Part shown: in pieces, positions 53,770 through 60,924 of the stretch
How positions within the stretch are numbered: the stretch's first letter is position 1
Layout of the letters: every line of letters starts with the position of its first letter
Source: Pseudomonas fluorescens
GTDB lineage: Bacteria > Pseudomonadota > Gammaproteobacteria > Pseudomonadales > Pseudomonadaceae
Direction: 5' to 3'
DNA length: 64,000 bases
NCBI RefSeq assembly: GCF_000730425.1
Contig: NZ_CP008896.1
Coordinates: forward strand, 62,001-126,000
Program-made: the position numbers and the translations under genes
Notes under the pieces: model-generated
Told to the model about the DNA's origin: nothing
Seen by the model: only the letters and a program-made list of their open reading frames with translations
Databases searched by the model: none

Positions 53770-55709
53770 CAAAAACGATACGTGTAACGCACCTCTGAGG
53801 TGAACGGTCGGCCCAGGTTGTCGACATTGCTGGAGCGGCTGGTGACGTAGTCGCGGTCGAAGAGGTTTTCTACCAGCAGGCTCACCCGATGTTGATGGGC
53901 ATTGTCGAGGTAGCGGTAGGCATCGGCATCCACCACCGAATAATGGCCGTACTCGATCCGTTTCGAGCTGATCACATCGTGGATATAGCGGATGGCCGCG
54001 CCGGCGCCCCACAGGCGATTCTGCGACTCGAAACCCACCCGCGAGCGGGCGAAGAAACTCGGCACATCATTGATGGTGACTCCGGCGCGCGACTCGGTGA
54101 GGTTGCGGGTCATGTCCGCCTGCAGGCTCCACTGCTCGTTGAGTGCCAACTGGGCGTCGGCCTCGAAGCCGCGCATCTGGATCTGCCCCTGGCCGTTGAC
54201 CCACTGGCTATCGTCGAGGGTGATCAGGTCGGTGATCTTGCGCTTGAACAGGGTCACGCTGGCGCTGAATTCACGGTCGGCCAGCAGGCCCTTGTAGTCC
54301 AGGCCCAGCTCGGCGTTGCGGCTTTTCTCCGGCTTGAGGTTACGGTTGCCGATCTCGTCGCCGGGCTCGTTGACGAACAATTGCTCGGCATTCGGCAGCT
54401 TGTAGGCGGTGCCGTACTGGCCGCGCAAGGCCCAGTTGGCGTTGAGGTCATACAGCGAGGTGAGCATGCCGACAGTGGCACTGTCACCGCCGCTCATGGT
54501 TTCGTGGCGCACGCCGAGGCTCGGGTGCCAGTCGGGCAGGGCGTCGATCTGCGGTCGCAATTGGGTGTACAAGGCATGGGCTTCGGCCTTGTTGTTGTCG
54601 ATGACCATCACGTCGTCCTGGCCCTTGAACCACTGGTTATCGGAGCCGAACACCAGCACATGGCCGCCCGTAAGCTCAGCCTTGCCTTCGGCCTGTACGC
54701 CCCAGTCGGTAAAGCCCCAGTAATCGTTGTGATTGCGCACCACGGTGCCGCCGCCGGCGGTGTTGTTGACCCGTGAGTAGCGGGTGTCCCAATCGTTGAT
54801 ATGGCCTTTGACGAAGTAGCTCAGCCGCTCGTTGACGCGCTGTTCGAAGGTCGTCGTAGCAATCTGCTGCACGCGATCGTTGGTGGTCTTGCGGTGGTTG
54901 GTGGCGCCGGCGAAGTCCAGGTTGGCATCGGAGTACTGGTAAAACAGCTCCAGGCGTGAGTCATCGCCAAAGGACTGGATGGCCTTGGCACCGAAGGTGG
55001 TGACTTCGTAGGAACGTTTCTTGTCGGTGACATTGCTCATGTCGCGGTTGCGAAACGGCTGGTAGCCCTCGGACGCGTTATGGCTGACGTAGGCCAGCAG
55101 CCCCAGGTCGCCCAGGCCATTGCGCAAAATCCGCTCGGCCCGGGCATCGCCGGTGGTACCGCCGAAGGTATCGACGCCGAGGTTGGTTTCGCCGGAAACG
55201 TCACGGGTCTGCGGGCTGCGTGTGACGATGTTGATGACCCCAGCCACCGCCTGGGTGCCGAACAACAGGCTTTGCCCACCCTTGAGCACTTCGATGCGCT
55301 CCACGGCGTTGGCCGGTAGGGTGTCCAGGTACAGGCCGCCGTACAGGCGATTGTTCAGGCGTACGCCGTCGAGCAGGATCAGGGTGTCGTCATTGCGTCC
55401 GCCCAGCAGGGAATAGGTGCCGTAATCGAACGGGCCGTTTTTCGGTGCGACGTAGAAGCCGGGGATGAACATCTGCATTGCCCGGGTGATATCCGCGCTG
55501 GGGCCGGCGCGTTCAATCTGCTCGCGGGTGACAATCTCGACCTTGCTGCCGTATTGGGCCATCTCGGCCACCGTGGTGGACTCCACCGACGGTGCGGAAA
55601 CGGTCTGTGGCTTGAGCTCCAAGGTGCTGTTGTCTGCAAGCAGCAGGGGGCTGAACAGGCAACCCAGCAGGAGGGTCGAGCCAGAGGTAGAGGAACGTTG
55701 GAACATCAT
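53769..55709 (-). CDS. btuB: TonB-dependent cobalamin receptor, BtuB-like
   Basis: A protein of about 646 residues with a signal peptide (STLLLGCLFSPLLLA), a plug domain (KVEIVTREQIERAG, LLDGVRLNNRLYGG, GGQSLLFGTQAVAGVINIVT) and a beta barrel ending YTYRF with a terminal aromatic residue. It lacks an STN domain, unlike FpvA, and its size is close to that of BtuB. A cobalamin riboswitch in its 5' leader identifies the likely substrate as vitamin B12 or a related corrinoid. The ATGs at 55709 and 55706 are equivalent. Confidence 0.88.
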   Translation of the reverse strand: MMFQRSSTSGSTLLLGCLFSPLLLADNSTLELKPQTVSAPSVESTTVAEMAQYGSKVEIVTREQIERAGPSADITRAMQMFIPGFYVAPKNGPFDYGTYSLLGGRNDDTLILLDGVRLNNRLYGGLYLDTLPANAVERIEVLKGGQSLLFGTQAVAGVINIVTRSPQTRDVSGETNLGVDTFGGTTGDARAERILRNGLGDLGLLAYVSHNASEGYQPFRNRDMSNVTDKKRSYEVTTFGAKAIQSFGDDSRLELFYQYSDANLDFAGATNHRKTTNDRVQQIATTTFEQRVNERLSYFVKGHINDWDTRYSRVNNTAGGGTVVRNHNDYWGFTDWGVQAEGKAELTGGHVLVFGSDNQWFKGQDDVMVIDNNKAEAHALYTQLRPQIDALPDWHPSLGVRHETMSGGDSATVGMLTSLYDLNANWALRGQYGTAYKLPNAEQLFVNEPGDEIGNRNLKPEKSRNAELGLDYKGLLADREFSASVTLFKRKITDLITLDDSQWVNGQGQIQMRGFEADAQLALNEQWSLQADMTRNLTESRAGVTINDVPSFFARSRVGFESQNRLWGAGAAIRYIHDVISSKRIEYGHYSVVDADAYRYLDNAHQHRVSLLVENLFDRDYVTSRSSNVDNLGRPFTSEVRYTYRF

Positions 55710-55816
55710 AGGTCTTCTCGAAAGTATCTTCGCAGAAGCACGCAAGAGAAGGCACCGGGCACACACCGATACCGGCCCATGCCCGCCCACCGCAGGATTA
55801 TGCCAAACAGAAATTC

Positions 55817-55990
55817 CAGGCCGGTCTCCGGGCTCTCGCGTATCGAACCCTTCACCTTCCCATGGCGTTCTGGCCACAGTGGTGTGTCGAAGGGGTCACG
55901 CGAATACCGTTGCGGGGGCAGCACCGGACTTGCTCGAACGAGCGTACCGGTTTCCCGTTTCACCCCATGCACGGCGGCATGAGGCACCTG
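55817..55990 (-). promoter_or_regulatory. Cobalamin riboswitch controlling the btuB operon
   Basis: On the minus strand the leader holds, in order, GGTGCC, AAACGGGAA, the core TGCCCCCGCAACGGTA, CCACTGTGG, GGGAAGGTGAAG and the B12-box-like GAGCCCGGAGACCGGCCT. These are the landmarks of the AdoCbl riboswitch family, at the usual order and distances. It ends about 107 bases before the btuB ATG. It fills most of the gap between the divergent btuB and phosphatase genes. Confidence 0.93.
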
Positions 55991-56105
55991 AAACAGGCCG
56001 GCATCTGAACATTCCCACGACCGTTGGTCAACATTGCGATGCACTGCTGCGAGATCTGATCGTTGTAAGATGCGTCCTTCACCTGATCACCCGAGATCCA
56101 TACCC

Positions 56106-56657
56106 ATGCAGAGCACACGCCTGACGCTGATTTGCCATGACGCGACCCGGGCTCAGAAACGCGGGCAATGGCCCCTCGACGAGGCCCTGCAAGTACCGCC
56201 CACACCCTTGAGACTGGCCGGCCGTTTTAAAAAAGCGCCACGCTTGCTATGTGGGCCAGAACGGCGGACCCGGCAAACGGCGATGCTGTTTGGCGAGGAC
56301 GCCAGGGTCGATGACGGCCTGCGTGATATGGATGTGGGCCGTTGGCATGGCCAGGATGTCAACGCCATCGATCATGAGGAGATGGCAACCTGGCTTGCCG
56401 ACAGCACCCGTGCTCCACACGGCGGTGAGTCGGTAGTACAGCTCTGTGAGCGGGTAGGCCAGTGGATGCAGGCCCTGCAAGACCAGCCCGGCCATGTGCT
56501 GGCGGTGACGCACCCATCGGTGATTCGCGCGGCCCTGCTGCATGTCATGCAATGCCCGGTTGGTCTGTTCTACCTGATCGATGTGGAGCCGCTGTCCTCC
56601 ACTGACCTGCGCTTCAACCGTGTCTGGCGTTTGCGCCTGGACGGGCACCGTGAATAA
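56106..56657 (+). CDS. Histidine phosphatase, CobC-like (alpha-ribazole phosphatase family)
   Basis: A 183-residue phosphoglycerate-mutase-fold protein divergent from btuB. The usual N-terminal LIRHG reads LICHDATRAQ, so the catalytic His is kept but Arg and Gly of the RHG motif are replaced by Cys and Asp. Downstream landmarks remain: RRTRQTA, DVGRWHGQ, GGES and VTHPSVIRAAL with the second His. In the cobalamin context it may be the alpha-ribazole-5'-phosphate phosphatase of nucleotide-loop assembly, but the altered RHG makes activity uncertain. The ATG at 56106 lies just before the first strand. Confidence 0.75.
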   Translation: MQSTRLTLICHDATRAQKRGQWPLDEALQVPPTPLRLAGRFKKAPRLLCGPERRTRQTAMLFGEDARVDDGLRDMDVGRWHGQDVNAIDHEEMATWLADSTRAPHGGESVVQLCERVGQWMQALQDQPGHVLAVTHPSVIRAALLHVMQCPVGLFYLIDVEPLSSTDLRFNRVWRLRLDGHRE

Positions 56658-56673
56658 CGGATGAGGTGGCAAA

Positions 56674-56757
56674 ATGAAATCATTTGCGTTTATATACGGC
56701 GCTGTTTCGGCGATGGCCGTCGTGCGCTATCGAGTGCGTATACATTTTGCAGATTGA
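56674..56757 (+). CDS. Possible small ORF (27 aa) ahead of the ATPase-nuclease cassette
   Basis: ATG at 56674 is preceded by GAGG seven bases upstream and encodes MKSFAFIYGAVSAMAVVRYR plus seven residues, ending at TGA 12 bases before the ATPase start. It is part hydrophobic. It may be a leader peptide, a tiny cassette component or chance. Confidence 0.25.
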   Translation: MKSFAFIYGAVSAMAVVRYRVRIHFAD

Positions 56758-56769
56758 GCAAGGACGTTT

Positions 56770-58260
56770 ATGAGGGCAAGAAAGCTGATTGCGGTGGAAA
56801 CCGGCAAGCACACCTTTGAGTTTGAAAACAAAGAAAGCTTGAAGTGGCAGGGCTTTTTTGATGTGGACACGGTCCGCCTGGTCCTGGGTAACAACGGCTC
56901 TGGTAAGACGTCACTCTTGAGCGACATGGCGGCGTCGATCTCCTCGATGCGTGCATTGCCTCAACGTTCTGTGTTTGGTCAGTACGAAGAAGGTGTCGGT
57001 AAATTGTCAGCGGCCGAGTTGAGCAAAGTGGGTGTTATCTATTTTTCGCCTTTGCCGTATCGCAGAAGAATCCCGCTCAGAAATAGATTTGTCGATGCCT
57101 CGCCTCGATTTGAAAAAAATGCAAGCCTGGATCAGTTGGAACAGTTTTATTCGGTTGCAGCGGAGTTGGGGCTGAGTTCGAGTCTGCGTGCTGCGATCAC
57201 TTATAGCTCAACGTTATGCAAGGACATCCTTGCGCCGGCACTGCTCTCATTGGTGCGCTCGAAAACAGGGCATTTAAATTCGCCAGTGCTCGAAAGTTTT
57301 ATCATTGAATATCGAAAGCTGGTGATGAGTGAGGAAGATTTTCGATCACCCTATTATGAACGGGGTCACCCCAATAGTTTATTTGAAAAACGCTTCGATG
57401 CGCTCTTGCTGAAGATTGAAGGGGCAGTGTTAAGCAACTTGCCCGCAGGGAAGGGCAGGCTTGCAATGCTGGCTACTTTGGAAAAAATGGTAGAGAAGCA
57501 TTCAAGTAAGTTGCGTGTGGGTCGGGCTTTTCTAAAATTGAACAGTATGGCCGACTACATGCAGGACCGGCGTGATGACCTGATTACGAAAGATATCGTG
57601 AAAAGCTTTGATTCTACGTTGGAGTGGTTGCGCCTCGGGAAAAAGAACCCTGAAAGAAAAAAACGGAGCTATACGTTTACCATTGAGTCGGCTGTGCAAG
57701 CTGCGCAGTTGGTCTCCTCCCCAGCAGCCGTCGAGATACTGTTGGGGGAACAGAGTTCGGGTGTGAGGGCATTGGTTGATCAGTTTTTTCTGTTGCGAAA
57801 AGCCTTTGAGCGGATGCGTGATAAACGGTTGAATCATGTGCTTGTGTTGATTGATGAGGGGGACGCCTATTTGCATTTGGCTTGGCAGCGTCGTTACATA
57901 TCTTTATTGAATAAATTTATGGCGGCGGCCAAGAAAAAATTCGATGTTGACGTTTTGCAGCTGGTTGTTGCCACTCACTCTCCGGTGATAACCGGTGATT
58001 TTCCAACGTGCATGGTCACTAATCTGGATAAAGAACAAGGATTGGGGGCGACCTTCGCTACACCATTGGAAGATATCGTTTTCAAAGCGTTTGATTCGGT
58101 TGCATTAGGTGAGTTTGCTGCAGAAAAAATCAATCAGTTGCACGCACGAATAACAGATCACGCGCTGTTGCCGCAGGATCAGTTATTGCTGGACAGCATT
58201 GGTGACGCGGGCATCAAAAATGCGCTGCTGCGTGTGCGCAAGGACAGTCAGAAATCATGA
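56770..58260 (+). CDS. AAA/ABC-type ATPase of a PtuA-like (Septu-like) defence cassette
   Basis: A 496-residue cytoplasmic ATPase of the RecF/SMC-like class. Walker A GNNGSGKTS is at 40-48, a possible signature LGEQSSGVRALV is near 320, Walker B LVLIDEGDAYLHL is near 360 and the H-loop ATHSPVITGDF is near 402. The middle region is long and charged, as in overcoming-lysogenization and PtuA-type ATPases, but no TOPRIM nuclease is visible. The DNA is visibly richer in A and T than its neighbours. It overlaps the following HNH gene by ATGA, so the two act together. ATPase plus HNH is the core of Septu anti-phage systems; whether this is a true Septu or a related undescribed type cannot be told without searches. 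The first 30 residues form a short N-terminal strand region before the P-loop. Confidence 0.85.
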   Translation: MRARKLIAVETGKHTFEFENKESLKWQGFFDVDTVRLVLGNNGSGKTSLLSDMAASISSMRALPQRSVFGQYEEGVGKLSAAELSKVGVIYFSPLPYRRRIPLRNRFVDASPRFEKNASLDQLEQFYSVAAELGLSSSLRAAITYSSTLCKDILAPALLSLVRSKTGHLNSPVLESFIIEYRKLVMSEEDFRSPYYERGHPNSLFEKRFDALLLKIEGAVLSNLPAGKGRLAMLATLEKMVEKHSSKLRVGRAFLKLNSMADYMQDRRDDLITKDIVKSFDSTLEWLRLGKKNPERKKRSYTFTIESAVQAAQLVSSPAAVEILLGEQSSGVRALVDQFFLLRKAFERMRDKRLNHVLVLIDEGDAYLHLAWQRRYISLLNKFMAAAKKKFDVDVLQLVVATHSPVITGDFPTCMVTNLDKEQGLGATFATPLEDIVFKAFDSVALGEFAAEKINQLHARITDHALLPQDQLLLDSIGDAGIKNALLRVRKDSQKS

Positions 58261-59219
58261 TCATTAATGTCTCTGATATGTGGTATAAGGCGCGTACTCG
58301 GCATCGAACATTTGTCGCGAGTAAAATCGACGACATGTTGATCGCCCTGCGTCAGTTCAAGGGGCCTTGCCAGGCTGGCGTTATGGTGCAGTATCGATTG
58401 GCTGATTTCATGGCGCAGTATAAAAACCAGATATGCCGGGAGTTGGCCGGAAGTTTGCGCGCAATCGCTGAGGACTTTCGTAAAAGATTCAAGTCGAAGT
58501 CCGAACGCAAGGCTGTTCGCCAGCTTTTGGAGAACTACTTGAATTATAAGAGTTTCAGCGCCAAGCCTTCGGTTTTTCCGCCAGTTAACTGGTGTGCGTA
58601 TGCGCTGTGCTCTACGGTTGATTATGTCATTTGTCCGTATTGCCATATGGCAAGCATTGATGTGAGGGAGGGGGACGAGAGCATTTCGGGATACCGGGGG
58701 AGCCTTGACCATTATTATCCCAAGGCCGCAATACCATTCCTTTCCCTGACATTGGGTAACTTGGTGCTTGCCTGCGAACAATGCAATGGCTCGTCCATGA
58801 AGGGCTCTAAGCGCTTCGACAAAATTGCCCACCTTCATCCTTTTCTGGATCAGGAAAGCATTGGGTTCTCATTGGTGTTCAGAGGCAAGAAACTCAGTGT
58901 ACAGCACTGGGCACTCGACCTTGATTCAACGATGTATAAAATACGGCTCTCGTTACCGACGGATAATCAGGAACGTAAAAAGGCTATTCATTCAATCCGA
59001 ACGTTTCAATTGGGCGCGCGCTATCAGCTTTTTGTCGAAAAGGCATTGTCCGTGCAGAGAATCTCCAGGGTTGAAACGCGCCCGTTAGCGGTTAATAGTC
59101 AGCTGACCAACTTTAAAGTTACGCGCAATGACTATATAGGCGTGGACCCCCTGAATTATAAAAATACCCTGGCCGGAAAGTTCATGGTGGATATTGCCAA
59201 ACAATTTGATTTTATTTGA
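58257..59219 (+). CDS. HNH endonuclease of a PtuB-like (Septu-like) defence cassette
   Basis: A 320-residue protein. A zinc-binding HNH core is visible: CPYC near 125, the catalytic-region LDHYYPK near 150, LGNLVLACEQCNGSSMKGSK near 165-185. The N-terminal ~120 residues are basic and helical (FRKRFKSKSERKAVRQLLEN), and the C-terminal ~130 residues are also basic. The likely role is DNA or tRNA cleavage triggered by the partner ATPase on infection. It is translationally coupled to the ATPase and low in GC. Together they interrupt the cobC-like/cobF neighbourhood. No restriction-modification methylase, reverse transcriptase or integrase is nearby. Confidence 0.85.
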   Translation: MIINVSDMWYKARTRHRTFVASKIDDMLIALRQFKGPCQAGVMVQYRLADFMAQYKNQICRELAGSLRAIAEDFRKRFKSKSERKAVRQLLENYLNYKSFSAKPSVFPPVNWCAYALCSTVDYVICPYCHMASIDVREGDESISGYRGSLDHYYPKAAIPFLSLTLGNLVLACEQCNGSSMKGSKRFDKIAHLHPFLDQESIGFSLVFRGKKLSVQHWALDLDSTMYKIRLSLPTDNQERKKAIHSIRTFQLGARYQLFVEKALSVQRISRVETRPLAVNSQLTNFKVTRNDYIGVDPLNYKNTLAGKFMVDIAKQFDFI

Positions 59220-59360
59220 GTGCTGCCCGGTTGTTGAATGCCTGGAACGAACAGTCTGGAGCGCAGGGGCGGGGTGCTGGTGTTTAATCCTGCCGCCAGC
59301 GGCCTTTGCATGGCAAAATCCGCACCCTCAGCTTGACCCGTTATCGAGAACACCTGACCC

Positions 59361-60119
59361 ATGAAAAAAATCCTGATCATCGGCATTGGCGCCGGCAACC
59401 CCGACTACATCACGATGCAGGCGGTGAAGGCGTTGAACCGCACCGACGTGTTTTTCCTGATGGACAAGGGCCAGAGCAAGGACAAGCTGATCGACCTGCG
59501 GCGGGAAATCTGCCAGACCCATATCGATGCCGGGCATGCCTACCGCTTTGTCGAAGCCGACTGCCCCGAGCGGGTGCGTGGCGAGATCGACTACACCACG
59601 GCTGTGCAGGATCTGAACCGCGACAAGCAACAAACCTTCGAGCGCATGATCAACGAAGAATTGGCCGACGGTGAAGTGGGCGCCTTCCTGGCCTGGGGCG
59701 ATCCGGCGTTGTACGACAGCACTATCCGCATCTTGCAGGCGATCCTGGCCGGTGGCGGCAGTGTGTTCGAGTTCGAGGTCATCCCCGGCATCACCAGCGT
59801 CCAGGCCCTGGCCGCCCAGCATAAGGTGCCGCTCAACCGCATCGGCCGCTCCATCGAGATCACCACCGGACGGCGGCTCGCCGCCGGGCAGGCCAGTGAT
59901 GCCGATACCCTGGTGGTGATGCTCGATGCCGAGGATTCCTACCGCAGCGTGGCGGACCAGGACCTGGAGATCTACTGGGGCGCGTACCTGGGCACGCCGG
60001 ATGAAATCCTGATCAGTGGCAAGGTGGCCGAGGTGGCCGAGGACATCGAGCGCGTGCGCAAGGCGGCGCGCCAGGCCAATGGCTGGATCATGGACACCTA
60101 CCTGCTGCGCAAGCCGTAG
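59361..60119 (+). CDS. cobF: Precorrin-6A synthase (deacetylating) CobF
   Basis: A cytoplasmic SAM-dependent methyltransferase of 252 residues that methylates C-1 of precorrin-5 and releases the C-20 fragment as acetate in aerobic cobalamin synthesis. The N-terminal GIGAGNPDYITMQAVKALN is the tetrapyrrole-methylase P-loop, followed by FLMDKGQSKDKLIDLR and the EVIPGITSVQALAA motif. The start is the ATG after CACCTGACCC; no strong Shine-Dalgarno is evident. It supports the view that the locus is part of the cobalamin region. Confidence 0.92.
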   Translation: MKKILIIGIGAGNPDYITMQAVKALNRTDVFFLMDKGQSKDKLIDLRREICQTHIDAGHAYRFVEADCPERVRGEIDYTTAVQDLNRDKQQTFERMINEELADGEVGAFLAWGDPALYDSTIRILQAILAGGGSVFEFEVIPGITSVQALAAQHKVPLNRIGRSIEITTGRRLAAGQASDADTLVVMLDAEDSYRSVADQDLEIYWGAYLGTPDEILISGKVAEVAEDIERVRKAARQANGWIMDTYLLRKP

Positions 60120-60147
60120 GTGTTCTGGCTGTTGGAATGCAATCAAA

Positions 60148-60247
60148 AAATGTGGGAGCGGGCTTGCTCGCGAAAGCGGTGTGTCAGTCAATACATCTAC
60201 TGACTGATCCGCCGCTTTCGCGAGCAAGCCCGCTCCCACATTGGATT
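60148..60247. repeat. REPIN: two inverted REP sequences
   Basis: Two arms of about 30 bases, beginning ATGTGGGAGCGGGCTTGCTC (60150-60179) and its reverse complement (60212-60241), flank a 32-base spacer that is itself partly palindromic. This is the typical GTGGGAGCGGGCTTGCTCGCG REP family of P. fluorescens. It lies between convergent cobF and the small exported protein gene, and could also work as a terminator. Confidence 0.88.
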
Positions 60248-60266
60248 TTTGGTGCTTAGGGGGATG

Positions 60267-60851
60267 TCACTTGCCGCTGGTAATCTGCCTGACCAGCAGT
60301 TCATGCCCCGTCACATCCTCGGCCCGGGAAATGGCCTGGATCACCAGCAAGCGGTTGCCGGAGCCGGCCAGGAAGACCGAGTTCAAGGTCTTGCCGCCCC
60401 CCATGCTTGCCGTGCCATCAATCTGGCGCAGGCCCACGCCTTTGATCAGCAGTTTCTTCTGTGCCAGTTTCTTGTAGTCCGGCAGGCTGGTGCCTACGTC
60501 CTTGAGGAAACCTTCAGCCGCGCTATCGAGAAACAGCGGTTCGTCGTCCTTCAGGTCGATACCGTCATTGCGCAGGGTCTGGGCCACCACCACCACGCTT
60601 TTTGACGCCTGGTTGATATACATCGTGCCGTTGGCGCCAGCATTGCCCTTGGCTTGCGCGCCGGCAGGCAAGGCATCGGCGACATAGCCTTTGGGCAGGG
60701 TGAAGGTGAATTTGCCGTCCAGGGTCGAGACGATCTGGAAGTCGTCTGGCTTCGCGGTGTCTGGCTTGGCTGCCGCGAACAGCGGGCTGGCGCCCAGGCT
60801 GACGGTCAGCGCCAGGGCCAGGCGGGCGGCAGTGTTGCTGAGGCTGAGCAT
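60267..60851 (-). CDS. Small exported protein of unknown function
   Basis: A 194-residue protein with a signal peptide (ALALTVSLGASPLFA, cleavage likely after AAA) and a soluble domain of alternating beta strands (GKFTFTLPKGYVADALP, KSVVVVAQTL, GKTLNSVFLAGSGNRLLVIQ). No catalytic motif was recognised; a DcrB-like periplasmic or lipid-side protein is possible. The ATG at 60851 is chosen because the signal peptide begins there. It is 73 bases downstream of the antiporter gene on the same strand. Confidence 0.7.
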   Translation of the reverse strand: MLSLSNTAARLALALTVSLGASPLFAAAKPDTAKPDDFQIVSTLDGKFTFTLPKGYVADALPAGAQAKGNAGANGTMYINQASKSVVVVAQTLRNDGIDLKDDEPLFLDSAAEGFLKDVGTSLPDYKKLAQKKLLIKGVGLRQIDGTASMGGGKTLNSVFLAGSGNRLLVIQAISRAEDVTGHELLVRQITSGK

Positions 60852-60924
60852 GAGGTCTTCCAATGGATGAACGAAATTGCGCAGTATTCTGTCAGAAAAT
60901 TCGCAATTTCGTTCGAGTCCATCC

